Positions 1 through 8,872 of a stretch of DNA of 64,000 nucleotides are shown one piece after another (positions within the stretch are counted from its first letter, which is position 1; the number at the start of each line of letters is the position of its first letter). Location: positions 1,046,921-1,110,920 of the forward strand of contig CM001438.1 in the NCBI GenBank assembly GCA_000244995.1, written 5' to 3'. Both the position numbers and the translations under genes were made by a program. The notes beneath the pieces are model-generated. The model searched no databases. It saw nothing but the letters and a program-made list of their open reading frames with translations, and was not told the DNA's origin. Origin of the DNA: Burkholderiales bacterium JOSHI_001. GTDB taxonomy: Bacteria > Pseudomonadota > Gammaproteobacteria > Burkholderiales > Burkholderiaceae_C.

Positions 1-508
1 AACAAGTTCACATCCTATCGACGGGCTGGGCCGTGTGCGGCTTGGCGGCCCCCCGATTTTTTCCCGTGCCAGAGGGCCATCTTTGGCGCCCGGGATACCC
101 ACAGTGCCCGGAACTTTGGCAATGGCGCGCAAGTGCGCGCTGCGAGCGGACTACCGGCACTTGGTCACCCTTTGTCCACAGCCTTGTCCACCCAGGCGGT
201 GGACAAGGCCGAGGCCAATGCCCTAGTGCGACGCTTGGTCATCACCCCCATCACCGGCTGGGTGGACACGCCGGTGACCAGCGAGCCGGCGCCCAGCCTC
301 ACCTCGCAACAGGCCCGCACCGGGTTCGCACCACCAGTCGCTGGTCCCCAACGACGAATGGACTGTTCGTGCCATGCCGCCCTACACCAAGTTGTCATTG
401 GCGAGGCGAATCATGGACCTTGTCCCCTGCAGGTTCCCGCAGAGGCCCAGAACGTTGCCAACGGCCCCCCTCCGGCAACGCCATTCACCCTTCGGAGCCA
501 GAACTGCC
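1..508. other. Upstream region without a convincing gene
   Basis: The open frames here are all typical of high-GC shadow frames, and none carries a recognisable domain or a credible ribosome binding site. The reading frame of the following phospholipase extends 45 codons into this region, but its Tat signal begins only at 509. The one structured element is a perfect inverted repeat at 181-209. Confidence 0.5.
181..209. repeat. Perfect 12-bp inverted repeat, 5-nt loop
   Basis: The arms GCCTTGTCCACC and GGTGGACAAGGC pair perfectly around the loop CAGGC. No T-run follows on either strand, so this is not a classic intrinsic terminator. It may be an operator or an RNA hairpin ending a transcript from outside the window. 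A TTGTCCACA word lies just upstream at 171-179. Confidence 0.6.
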
Positions 509-2866
509 ATGACAACTTCTCGTCGCAAGTTCATTCAAGGTGCCGCCCAGTCAGGCGTCGCTGTGGGCACGCTCGCCGCGTTCCCGCCCAGCATCAGCAA
601 GGCCCTGGCCATCCCGGCCTTTCACGAAACCGGCACGATCAAGGACGTGAAGCACGTGGTCATCCTGATGCAGGAGAACCGCGCCTTCGACCATTACTTC
701 GGCACCCTCAAAGGCGTTCGGGGGTTTGGCGACCGCTTCACCGTGCCGCAACCCGGGGGCCGCAGCGTGTGGGAGCAACTGGACCGCAACGGCAACCCGG
801 TGCTGCCTTACCACCTGGACGCGACCCAGGGCAACGCCCAGCGCGTCTCGGGCACGCCGCACAGCTGGGTCGACGGCCAGCTGGGCTGGCTGGACGGTCG
901 CATGGGCTACTGGGCCGCGGTCAAGAACACCGCGTCCATGTCCTACTACAAGCAGGCGGAACTGCCGTTCCAGTTCGCGCTGGCCAACGCCTTCACGGTC
1001 TGCGACGGCTACCACTGCGCGATGCACACCGGCACGAACTCCAACCGCATGTTCCTGTGGACCGGCACCAACGGTCCCACCGGCGCCGGCGTGGCGTCGC
1101 TCAACAACGAATGGGACGGGTTCAGCCCGGCGGACAAGGGCGACGTCGGCTACGAGTGGAAGACCTACCCGGAACGCCTGCAGGCGGCCGGCGTCAGCTG
1201 GATCGTCTATGAAAACATGCCGGACAACTTCGGCGACAACTCGCTGGTCGGCTTCAAGCAGTACCGCGCGGCGAACCAGGCCTCGGGCAAGCCCGTCGGC
1301 ACCGACGGTGGCCCCTACCCGGCCTACGACCCGGCCAGTGACGACGCGCACAACCCGCTGTACAAGGGCGTTGCCAACACCATGCCAGGCACGGCGGGCG
1401 ATGCGGACAGCTACTTCCGGCAGTTTCGCGAGGACTGCCGGAACGGCAAGCTGCCCCAGGTGTCGTGGGTGGTGGCGCCGGCCACCTATTCCGAGCATCC
1501 CGGCCCGTCCAGCCCGGTGCAGGGCGCCTGGTACATCCAGCAGGTGCTGGACGCCTTGACCGCCAACCCCGAGGTCTGGAGCAAGACCGTCCTGTTCATC
1601 AACTTCGACGAGAACGACGGCTACTTCGACCACTTCCCCTCGCCGGCGGCGCCGTCGCGCAACCCGGACGGCACGCTGGCCGGCAAGACTTCGCTGTCGG
1701 CCGCCGACATCGCGCCCGAATACAACAACTACCCGTCGCCTCCCGGCACCACCGATCAGCCGCAGCCAGGCGGCGGCAACCTGGACTACGGCGCGAAGGA
1801 CGGGCGCGTGTTCGGTCCCGGCGTCCGGGTGCCGATGTACGTGGTCTCGCCCTGGAGCCGGGGCGGCTGGGTCAATTCACAGGCCGCGGACCACACGTCG
1901 GTGCTTCGCTTCCTGGAAGCGCGTTTCGGCGTCAAGGAGCCGAACATCAGTGGGTTCCGGCGTGCGGCGTTGGGTGACCTGACCAGCGCCTTCAACTTCG
2001 CCAACCCGAACAACGAGCCGCTGCCCACGCTGGCGGGCCGCAGGACCCGCGAGGAAGCCGATGCGCAGCGCGCCGCCCAGCAGGCACTGCCCCCCATCAC
2101 GCCCGCAGCCGGTCGGGGGGCGCCGGTGCAGGCCGCAGGCTACCGCCCGTCCCGCGCCTTGCCCTACGAACTGCACGTCACGGCGCAGGCCGAAGTGCGG
2201 CGCGGCAACCTGCGGCTGGTGTTCCGCAATACCGGGCGTGCCGGCGCGGTGTTCCATGTCTACGACAAGCTGAAGCTCGACGCCATGCCGAGCCGCCAAC
2301 CCGTTCCGGCCGACCCGCAGGCGCTGCTCGATTTCCGTGACCAGCAGTACCCGCGGCCGCGCCGCTACCTGGTGCAGCCCGACAAGCAACTGGACGACGT
2401 CTGGGCCGTCCAGGCCGACAACGGCGGCCGCTATGACCTGTGGGTGCTGGGGCCGAACGGTTTCCATCGCCGCTTCAAGGGCGACCTGACGGCGCTGCGC
2501 GCCAAGCAGGCGCCGGCGCCGGAAGTGCGGGTCGGCTACGACGCGCGCGACGGCAGCCTTCGACTGGAGGCGCGCAATGAAGGCGACGGGCCGGTGCGGC
2601 TGCAGGTGCGTTCGAACCGGGTGTATGGCGCGCTGACCGCCTCTGGTTCGGGCAAGAAGTCCGGTGCCGGCACCGCCTGGGACATCCAACTCGGCGGCCG
2701 CGACGAGCAGTCGCTGCGCTGGAACCTGGACGCCACGGGGTGGTGGTACGACCTGGTCGTCACCTGCGATGCGGACCCCAGCTTCCTGCGCCGTTTCGCC
2801 GGCCGGATGGAGACGGGCCGGCACTCGGTCAGCGATCCGGCGATGGGCCTGGCCGACAGTTTCTGA
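509..2866 (+). CDS. Phosphocholine-specific phospholipase C, Tat-exported
   Basis: Predicted 785-residue secreted phospholipase C that splits phosphatidylcholine-type lipids into diacylglycerol and the phosphorylated head group. The start is set by a Tat signal (SRRKFIQGA at residues 4-12); the upstream in-frame extension has no signal character. The catalytic phosphoesterase domain begins near residue 48 with the family motif VILMQENRAFDHYFG and runs to about residue 510. Two C-terminal beta-sandwich repeats of the DUF756 type follow (about 545-660 and 670-770). Length and domain order match the bacterial non-haemolytic PLC family. A role in phosphate or choline scavenging is inferred. No operon partner is evident; the next gene starts 165 bp downstream. 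Confidence 0.9.
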   Translation: MTTSRRKFIQGAAQSGVAVGTLAAFPPSISKALAIPAFHETGTIKDVKHVVILMQENRAFDHYFGTLKGVRGFGDRFTVPQPGGRSVWEQLDRNGNPVLPYHLDATQGNAQRVSGTPHSWVDGQLGWLDGRMGYWAAVKNTASMSYYKQAELPFQFALANAFTVCDGYHCAMHTGTNSNRMFLWTGTNGPTGAGVASLNNEWDGFSPADKGDVGYEWKTYPERLQAAGVSWIVYENMPDNFGDNSLVGFKQYRAANQASGKPVGTDGGPYPAYDPASDDAHNPLYKGVANTMPGTAGDADSYFRQFREDCRNGKLPQVSWVVAPATYSEHPGPSSPVQGAWYIQQVLDALTANPEVWSKTVLFINFDENDGYFDHFPSPAAPSRNPDGTLAGKTSLSAADIAPEYNNYPSPPGTTDQPQPGGGNLDYGAKDGRVFGPGVRVPMYVVSPWSRGGWVNSQAADHTSVLRFLEARFGVKEPNISGFRRAALGDLTSAFNFANPNNEPLPTLAGRRTREEADAQRAAQQALPPITPAAGRGAPVQAAGYRPSRALPYELHVTAQAEVRRGNLRLVFRNTGRAGAVFHVYDKLKLDAMPSRQPVPADPQALLDFRDQQYPRPRRYLVQPDKQLDDVWAVQADNGGRYDLWVLGPNGFHRRFKGDLTALRAKQAPAPEVRVGYDARDGSLRLEARNEGDGPVRLQVRSNRVYGALTASGSGKKSGAGTAWDIQLGGRDEQSLRWNLDATGWWYDLVVTCDADPSFLRRFAGRMETGRHSVSDPAMGLADSF

Positions 2867-3031
2867 AGCGGGCGGGCCGGCGCCTGACAAACGGCCGTCT
2901 CCGGCCCGGCTGAGCGGGTCGGGGATGGCCGCGCACAGACCGCCAGGCGGCAAGTCCTCAGGCCCGGGGGCGCTGTCACGAAACCTTCATGCGGCCCAGG
3001 CAACCTGCAGGGTTTTGCACTCCCAGCTGCC

Positions 3032-4546
3032 ATGCCCATGAAAAAGTCCGTGCTCGCCGCCGCCGCTGCCTTCCTGATGGTTGGCATGGCGCAGGCCGCG
3101 CCCAGTTTCATCAACGGCCTGACGATCCCGGCGTCCACCGGCGACCAGTTCGGCACCTCGGTCAATGACGGCCGGCTGGGCATGTTCTCGGACCTGTACT
3201 ACGACCGCAACGCCAACGAATGGTGGGGCCTGTCCGACCGCGGCCCCGGCGGCGGCACGCTGTCGTACCAGGCGCGGGTGCAGCGCTTCACGCTGGACGT
3301 CAACGCCGTCACCGGGGCCATCTCCAACTTCCAGGTGGTGCAGACGGTGAAGTTCAGCGACGGCGGCGTGGCCTTCAACGGCCTGGCGCCCAACCCCGCC
3401 GGCGTTCTGGGCAGCGCGCTGGACCCTGAAGGCCTGGCCGTCAACCCACGCAACGGCCGCCTCTTGGTCAGCGACGAGTACGGGCCGTCGCTCTACGAAT
3501 TCAACCGCGACGGCCAGTTGCTGCGCCGCTTCAACACGCCCGCCAACCTGGTGCCCAAGGTGGCTGGCGTTGCCGACTACAACGCCGCGCCGCCTTCGGG
3601 CGCCGGCACGCTGACCAGCGGCCGTGAAGGCAACCGCGGCTTCGAAGGCCTGGCCATCAGCCCCGATGGGCGCTTCGCCTACGCGATGCTGCAGAACGGC
3701 ACGGTCACCGATGGCAATGTCGTCAGCGGCGCCCTGGCACGGGGCATGTACACGCGCATCGTCAAGTTCGACACCGACACCGGCGAAGCCGTCGGTCAGT
3801 TTGCCTTCCGTCTGGACGGCGCGGGCCCGGCGCCTGCCCAGGGCCGCGGCATCTCGGCCATCGTGGCCTTGGACGACCACCGTTTCATGGTGCTCGAGCG
3901 CAACAACCGCGGCATCGGCGTGCCCAATGCCAACGTGGCTGCTCCCGACAAGAAGGTGTATGTCATCGACCTGGCCGGCGCCAGCGACGTCACCGGCATC
4001 GACCTCAACAACCCCTTGCCCCCGGGCACGAATGCGGTGCAAAAGAGCGCGTCGGCGCTGCTGGACCTGGCCGCTGCTTCCACGCTGGCCCATCCTTCGC
4101 TGGCCGCCCTGGGCGGTCGATCGCCCGAAAAATGGGAAGGCCTGACCGTGGGCCCGCAACTCGCGGATGGGTCGTTCGTGCTGCTGGCGGGCACCGACAA
4201 CGACTACTCGGTCACCCAGAACGGCTCCAACCTGCAGTTCGACGTCTACTACCACCCCGGCACCGGGGCGCGCCTGCAGTGCGACCTCGGGGCGACGACG
4301 AACTGCTTCAACATCCTGGCCAATGGCAACGTGGAGGCCACCAACCTGGGCGACCTGCCGACGGGCTACGCCCTGATTCCCGGCGTGTTGCACGCCTACA
4401 AGGCCAGCGCGGCCGACCTGGGGGGCTACCTGGCGCCTGTCCCCGAGCCTGGCTCCAGTGCCCTGTTCCTGGCCGGGCTGCTGGGCCTGGGCGCTGCGGC
4501 GCGCCGTGGAACGTTGCGCCCACGTGGAGGCGGCCGGCCGAGTTGA
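3032..4546 (+). CDS. Phytase-like esterase with PEP-CTERM anchor
   Basis: A 504-residue exported protein. A signal peptide (MKKSVLAAAAAFLMVGMAQA) follows an alternative start two codons downstream, at 3038. The body matches the 'esterase-like activity of phytase' beta-propeller family, shown by DRGPGGG, LDPEGLAVNPRNGRLLVSDE and GFEGLAISPDGRFAYA. The C-terminus is a PEP-CTERM signal: VPEPGSS, then a hydrophobic helix, then an Arg-rich tail. It should therefore be handled by an exosortase/EpsH system and deposited in or outside the envelope; no exosortase gene is in this window. The substrate is unknown; phosphoester hydrolysis is inferred from the family name only. Confidence 0.85.
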   Translation: MPMKKSVLAAAAAFLMVGMAQAAPSFINGLTIPASTGDQFGTSVNDGRLGMFSDLYYDRNANEWWGLSDRGPGGGTLSYQARVQRFTLDVNAVTGAISNFQVVQTVKFSDGGVAFNGLAPNPAGVLGSALDPEGLAVNPRNGRLLVSDEYGPSLYEFNRDGQLLRRFNTPANLVPKVAGVADYNAAPPSGAGTLTSGREGNRGFEGLAISPDGRFAYAMLQNGTVTDGNVVSGALARGMYTRIVKFDTDTGEAVGQFAFRLDGAGPAPAQGRGISAIVALDDHRFMVLERNNRGIGVPNANVAAPDKKVYVIDLAGASDVTGIDLNNPLPPGTNAVQKSASALLDLAAASTLAHPSLAALGGRSPEKWEGLTVGPQLADGSFVLLAGTDNDYSVTQNGSNLQFDVYYHPGTGARLQCDLGATTNCFNILANGNVEATNLGDLPTGYALIPGVLHAYKASAADLGGYLAPVPEPGSSALFLAGLLGLGAAARRGTLRPRGGGRPS

Positions 4547-4753
4547 AAACCGGTGCTCACGCGCCCCTTGGACGAAAGCACTCGATTTGCCCGGCGTCGT
4601 CAAAAGTCGCACCCATGAGCAAAGGAACCGGGACCTGCTTGGCCATGGAGTAACAGCGGCAGTAGCGGCGTTGGCGCTCACCGGATGGACCTAGGAGCGA
4701 AGCGGCCCGCAGCGCTTCTTGTGAAGGAGCCCCAGGCCACCAAGATCACCCCG

Positions 4754-4786
4754 AAGCCCGTCCATCGCGATGGGCTTTGTTGTTTC
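4754..4786 (+). terminator. Probable intrinsic terminator
   Basis: AAGCCC at 4754-4759 pairs with GGGCTT at 4772-4777 around a self-complementary CATCGCGATG core with a small bulge. A T-rich tract (TTTGTTGTTT) follows on the plus strand. It would end transcription from the phytase-like gene about 210 bp upstream. Confidence 0.5.
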
Positions 4787-5175
4787 TGGGCCTGACATAT
4801 GGCGAGGGCGTTCGCGCCTTGAGGTTCGGCTGGTTCGGTGCCTGCAAAGCGGTCGCTGTTCCTCTGGCATCTCTGCGCCGGAGTAGCCTCCGTGCAAGCG
4901 GTTGGACAACCTTCAGGGCGTCGAGCAGGCTGGTTCGGCTTGCAGCCACCAGGGCGGCGTTCAGATCCTGGAAGACGGGTGACTTGAAGCTCCCGTTGGC
5001 CAAGCCCGCCAGCTTGTCCGCATTGACGGCCGAGGTCCTGGTGGCATCGACACCCATCACGGACCCGGCACCCTCGCTGCCACCGCCAGCGACCAGCCCG
5101 CTTGAAAGTGCGGCGACCAAGGCGACATGGCTGCCGCGGCGCTTCAAGGCGGAAGTCAGGAGCTGGTTCTTTCGA
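4787..5175. other. Gap with no supported gene
   Basis: A minus-strand frame (4746-5147, 133 codons) starts with a hydrophobic stretch that could pass for a signal peptide. Its C-terminal third is Arg/Pro-rich and reads through the terminator hairpin, so I do not call it a gene. It might be the remnant of a secreted protein. Nothing else here is recognisable. Confidence 0.35.
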
Positions 5176-5571
5176 TCACTTCTTCAGGGCGCCGCAGGCA
5201 TCGCGGCGAGCTTGTGGCATCGCCTTGCCCCCACGTTCCTTGGCCCGCGCAGCCATCTGTTCGTGGTGCTGGTCCTGGTAGGCCTTGCATTCCTCGTAGG
5301 TCTTCATGGAGCGCATGCGATCACGGTGCTCGTTGCGCTCCTGCTGGCTCATCAGCTTCCAACCGGGCGTGTAGTCCGATCCCCAGCGAGCCGCACCGCG
5401 GCCGCCGCCCGGTCCCATGCCCATGCCCATCCCTGGCGCACTGGCCGCCGGACCCGCGCCCATCGGGCCTGTTCCCGCGCCGGGGCCCTTGCCACCGCCA
5501 GGTTGCGCCATGGCGACACCCATCGACACTCCCATCAGGGAAGCCAGCAGCACTGTTCGAAGGTTCTTCAT
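5176..5571 (-). CDS. Small periplasmic protein, function unknown
   Basis: A 131-residue protein with a clear signal peptide (MKNLRTVLLASLMGVSMGVA). It continues with a Gly/Pro/Met-rich low-complexity stretch and a charged C-terminal domain with a YTPGWKLMSQQERNEHRDRM core that recurs in small Burkholderiales envelope proteins. The start is set by an AGGAG Shine-Dalgarno 7 bp before the ATG; an in-frame start 8 codons further up would spoil the signal peptide. Met/His-rich sequence could suggest metal binding, but that is speculation. It stands alone, with decayed genes upstream. Confidence 0.75.
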   Translation of the reverse strand: MKNLRTVLLASLMGVSMGVAMAQPGGGKGPGAGTGPMGAGPAASAPGMGMGMGPGGGRGAARWGSDYTPGWKLMSQQERNEHRDRMRSMKTYEECKAYQDQHHEQMAARAKERGGKAMPQARRDACGALKK

Positions 5572-5606
5572 GTTTCGCTCCTTGGCGGTTTGCACAATGC
5601 ATCCAA

Positions 5607-5624
5607 GATACCTGGTTGGGTATC
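5607..5624. promoter_or_regulatory. Inverted repeat upstream of small periplasmic gene
   Basis: GATACC-TGGTTG-GGTATC is a 6-bp dyad about 36 bp before the start of the gene ending at 5176. Its position suits an operator or a leader hairpin. No regulator is assignable. Confidence 0.35.
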
Positions 5625-5717
5625 AACGGTCATTGCGCTCTCGCAATCGGCTTGGCGGAACTTCCAGCCATCGATTCGCTCCGCAAGTCAAGGGCTGAAG
5701 CCTTCATCGGAATGCGG

Positions 5718-5879
5718 TCAGAAACGGTGGCCTTCGCCGGCCTCCTCGTGCGTGCCGCCGTCGCCGATGCGGTGCAGCCGCTTGAAGGTCGGGATGGTCT
5801 TCTCGTCATGGGTCACGACGATGATGGCCATGTGGTGCGGCATGGCCATCTGATTGAGGGCGCGCACCACCGGATGAGC
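5718..5879 (-). pseudogene. ABC transporter ATPase, C-terminal fragment
   Basis: The minus strand encodes about 53 residues ending in a stop, with IIVVTHDEKTIPTFKRLHRI and GGTHEEAGEG. This is the extreme C-terminus (D-loop/H-loop side) of a MacB/DevA-type exporter ATPase. Walker A, the signature motif and Walker B are absent, and no start codon or ribosome binding site precedes it. It is a remnant of a deleted gene lying directly behind the cupin remnant. Confidence 0.75.
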
Positions 5880-5903
5880 CGGTTCGCCGGGCTGCCCGGG
5901 TTC

Positions 5904-6169
5904 TCAGCCGGTGACCCTGGCCCGCGTGGGCTGGACCACCCCGTCGCGATGATTGGGCGGCGCGTAAAGGGTCTGGAGCTTCAGCGGTTCAGACCCCGCG
6001 TTGATGGTGGTGTGCCTGGCACCGGCGGGGTCGCGGTCAACGCAAAGCCGGCCTGAGTCGCCGCCCGGACACCGTCGAGCGCCGCTTCGTCGCGCCCCGT
6101 CGCGACACGGAAGAAGTGGTCGAGCTTGTGGACTTCCGCGCCGATGTCTTCCTGAGTCTTCAGGGACAT
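5904..6169 (-). pseudogene. Cupin-domain protein, frameshifted and truncated
   Basis: The reading starts with MSLKTQEDIGAEVHKLDHFF, the usual N-terminus of a small cupin family. It loses frame by one nucleotide near 6036 and resumes in another frame with PAGARHTTINAGSEPLKLQT and YAPPNHRDGV, then stops about 15-20 residues earlier than family members. The cupin metal-site region (…AGTxH…) straddles the frameshift. It is most likely a dead gene. A sequencing error could explain the frameshift but not the missing C-terminus. Confidence 0.75.
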
Positions 6170-6273
6170 CACGACCTGTTGACAGTCCGAGCCGTGTAGA
6201 AAGCGCGCCCGAGGTTGTTGTTGCCGCAGCGGCGGGCGTCGGACTGCTGCCGACCGGCGCCTTGGCAGACCCC

Positions 6274-6287
6274 TGCAAGCGCTTGCA
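6274..6287. promoter_or_regulatory. Variant LacI-type operator upstream of repressor gene
   Basis: TGCAAGCGCTTGCA is a perfect 14-bp palindrome sharing the AGCGCT core with the TGAAAGCGCTTTCA sites elsewhere in the locus. It lies 64 bp before the repressor start, which suggests autoregulation. The two changed bases per half-site may lower affinity; that is inference. Confidence 0.55.
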
Positions 6288-6350
6288 AGGGAGGATCGTC
6301 CCCTAAACTTCGCGCTTTCGTGCTGGTGGCAGGAAGGAGGACGGTCAAGC

Positions 6351-7385
6351 GTGCACAGGACAATCCGCAATCGTGGCGCCGCGCCCGCCAAGGTCACGCT
6401 CGAGATGGTGGCCGAACACGCCGGCGTGTCGCCCAGCACCGTGTCGCGCATCCTCAATGGCACGGCGGTGGTCAGCGAGGACAAGCGTGCCACGGTGGAC
6501 CAGGCGATCGCCGAGCTGGGTTTCGTGCCCAACCCGGTGGCGCGGGGGCTGGCGGGTGGTCGCACGCTGAGCATCGGTGTGCTCAGCCAGGCCATTGACA
6601 GTCCGTTCTACGGCGCGGCACTGCGCGGCATCGAGATGGAACTCGATGCGGCGGGCTACAGCCCGCTGTTCATGAGCGGCAACTGGCATGCCGACGAGGA
6701 GGCGCGCTGCATCGACGTGCTGCGCTCGCGCCGCGTCGACGGCTTGATCGTGCTGACCGGGCGCCTGTCCGATTCGGCATTGCGCTCCCTGGCACGCCAA
6801 CTGCCCGTCGTGGTCACCGGGCGCAGCCTGAAGGCTGGCAAGCTGCTGTCGATGGACTTCGACAACCACGAAGGCGCGCGGCAGGCCACGCAGCACCTGA
6901 TCGACCTGGGCCACCGGCACATCGCCTTCATTGGCGGCGACCCCGAGCACCCCGACGCGGTCGATCGCCAGCGCGGCTACCGGTCAGGGATCGAAGCCGC
7001 CGGCCTGCGCTTCGACCCGGCCCTGGTCGTGCCGGGCAACTTCAGCGAACACAGCGGCCTGCTGGCCATCGAGCGCCTGGTGGCCAGCCGCGCCCGCTTC
7101 AGCGCGGTCTTCGCCGCCAACGACCAGATGGCCTTCGGCGCCGCCTTGGGTCTGTACCGGCATGGACGGCGCGTGCCCGAGGACGTCTCGCTGGTTGGCT
7201 TCGATGACCTGGCCGGGTCGATCTACACCGTGCCGCCGCTGACCACGGTGCACAACCCGATCCAGGAGATCGGGCAGTTGGCTGCGCGCGCGATGATGGG
7301 GCTGCTGGCCGGGGAGCGGCCCGCCATCGAGGTGCCTGCGCCGCGCCTGATCGTGCGCGAATCCACCCGCGCGGCGGCGGCCTGA
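6351..7385 (+). CDS. LacI-family transcriptional repressor of the glucan locus
   Basis: A 344-residue regulator. The N-terminal LacI helix-turn-helix is VTLEMVAEHAGVSPSTVSRI (about residues 13-32), followed by the hinge helix NPVARGLAGGRT and a periplasmic-binding-protein-like effector domain to the C-terminus (VGFDDLAGSIYTVPPLTTV near the end is typical). It starts with GTG. It lies next to the beta-glucan genes, and five palindromic LacI-type sites in this window centre on AGCGCT, so it is the likely repressor. The inducer is probably a short beta-glucan oligosaccharide or a product of it; the sequence does not say which. Confidence 0.9.
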   Translation: MHRTIRNRGAAPAKVTLEMVAEHAGVSPSTVSRILNGTAVVSEDKRATVDQAIAELGFVPNPVARGLAGGRTLSIGVLSQAIDSPFYGAALRGIEMELDAAGYSPLFMSGNWHADEEARCIDVLRSRRVDGLIVLTGRLSDSALRSLARQLPVVVTGRSLKAGKLLSMDFDNHEGARQATQHLIDLGHRHIAFIGGDPEHPDAVDRQRGYRSGIEAAGLRFDPALVVPGNFSEHSGLLAIERLVASRARFSAVFAANDQMAFGAALGLYRHGRRVPEDVSLVGFDDLAGSIYTVPPLTTVHNPIQEIGQLAARAMMGLLAGERPAIEVPAPRLIVRESTRAAAA

Positions 7386-7406
7386 GCGCTCCGCGCTTAC
7401 CCGCGA

Positions 7407-7452
7407 TTGACAGCCCTGGCGGAGATCCCCTATAGTTTGAAAGCGCTTTCAA
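7407..7452 (+). promoter_or_regulatory. Sigma-70 promoter with LacI operator for GH1-GH16-GH17-GH17
   Basis: TTGACA (7407-7412) and TATAGT (7431-7436) are separated by 18 bp. The 16-bp perfect palindrome TTGAAAGCGCTTTCAA follows immediately at 7437-7452. Repressor bound there would cover the start of transcription. The first gene of the operon begins 48 bp downstream. Confidence 0.85.
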
Positions 7453-7500
7453 CGGTGCGGCGGTTCATGCGTTCGCCGGCCTCGGGGCGGGAGCCGTCAC

Positions 7501-8865
7501 GTGAAGGGACCCATGGGGCCAGTCGATCCGCATCGCCGCTTTCCCGACGACTTCGTCTGGGGCGTGGCCACCAGTTCGTTCCAGATCGAAGGCGCGGCGG
7601 CGGTGGACGGCAAGGGCCCGTCGATCTGGGACCGCTTCTGCCGCCGGCCCGGCGCGATCGCCGACGGCAGCGATGGCAATGTCGCCTGCGACCACTACCA
7701 GCGCCTCGAAGAAGACCTGGACCTGATCGCTTCGCTGGGCGTGGACGCCTACCGCTTCTCGGTGTCGTGGCCGCGCGTCCAGCCCGCCGGGCGGGGCGCC
7801 TGGAACCAGCGCGGTCTGGACTTCTACCAGCGCCTGGTCGATGGCCTTCTCGCGCGCGGCATCCAGCCCTACCTGACGCTCAACCACTGGGATTTGCCTG
7901 CCGCGCTGCAGGACCAGGGGGGTTGGGCCAGCCGCGACACGGTGCACCGCTTCGTGGACTACGCCCAGGGCATGCACGCCGCGCTGGGCGACCGGGTGGC
8001 CGCGATCACCACGCACAACGAGCCCTGGGTCATCGCGACCCTGGGCCACGAATGGGGCGTGTTCGCCCCGGGCGACAAGAGCCGTGCCACCGCGGCCCAG
8101 GTGTCGCACCACCTGCTGCTGAGCCACGGCCTGGCGCTGCAGGCTTTGCGCGCGGCGGGCGCCCGCGCCCGCCTGGGCATCGTGCTCAACCTGGCACCGG
8201 TCCACGCGGCCAGCGCCAGCGAGGCCGACCAGGCCCAGGCCCGGCTGGAAGATGGCCGCCTGGTGCGCTGGTACATGGAGCCGCTGTTCCAGGGCCACTA
8301 CCCGGCCGACGTGCTGGCGTTCCTTGGCGCCGACGCACCGCGTGTCGAAGCCGGAGACATGGCGGCGATCAATGCACCGATGGATTTCCTCGGCGTCAAC
8401 TACTACTCCCGCTCGGTGGCCAGCGCCGACGGTTCCTGGCGCGCCGACCGCAGTGGCCTGGCGCTGACCGACATGGGCTGGGAGATCTACCCGTCCGGCC
8501 TGACCGAACTGCTGCTGCGCCTGCACCGCGACTGGCCGGTACCGCCGCTGTACGTCAAGGAGAACGGCGCGGCCTTCCGAGACCAGTGGGTGGATGGCTG
8601 CGTGCACGACAGCGAGCGAGTGGCCTACCTCGCGGCCCACATTGCCGCGGTGGGGGACGCGCTGGCGCAGGGTGTGCCGATGGCCGGCTACATGGTGTGG
8701 AGCCTGCTGGACAACTTCGAGTGGGCTTCGGGCTACGCCAAACGCTTCGGCATCGTGCACGTGGATTACGCCACCCAGCGCCGCACGCCCAAGGACAGCG
8801 CCCGCTGGTACCGCGATTTCCTGCAAACACAACGACAGCAGCGGCCTGTGCCGCTGCCCGCGTGA
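7501..8865 (+). CDS. Family GH1 beta-glucosidase
   Basis: A 454-residue cytoplasmic retaining beta-glucosidase that should release glucose from beta-glucan oligosaccharides. The (beta/alpha)8 barrel shows FVWGVATSSFQIEGA near the N-terminus, the acid/base motif THNEPW with Glu174, the nucleophile motif YVKENG with Glu354, and WSLLDNFEW before the C-terminus. The acid/base motif reads THNEP rather than the commoner TLNEP or TFNEP. There is no signal peptide. The GTG start has GGGAG 8 bp upstream; an ATG four codons later is also possible. It is first in a four-gene operon, 7 bp ahead of the GH16 gene. Confidence 0.95.
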   Translation: MKGPMGPVDPHRRFPDDFVWGVATSSFQIEGAAAVDGKGPSIWDRFCRRPGAIADGSDGNVACDHYQRLEEDLDLIASLGVDAYRFSVSWPRVQPAGRGAWNQRGLDFYQRLVDGLLARGIQPYLTLNHWDLPAALQDQGGWASRDTVHRFVDYAQGMHAALGDRVAAITTHNEPWVIATLGHEWGVFAPGDKSRATAAQVSHHLLLSHGLALQALRAAGARARLGIVLNLAPVHAASASEADQAQARLEDGRLVRWYMEPLFQGHYPADVLAFLGADAPRVEAGDMAAINAPMDFLGVNYYSRSVASADGSWRADRSGLALTDMGWEIYPSGLTELLLRLHRDWPVPPLYVKENGAAFRDQWVDGCVHDSERVAYLAAHIAAVGDALAQGVPMAGYMVWSLLDNFEWASGYAKRFGIVHVDYATQRRTPKDSARWYRDFLQTQRQQRPVPLPA

Positions 8866-8872
8866 ACCCGAG

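Noticed and set aside
4746..5147. Possible 133-residue secreted protein on the minus strand
   Set aside because: A weak signal-like start only; the C-terminal part is low-complexity and crosses a terminator hairpin, with no recognisable family.
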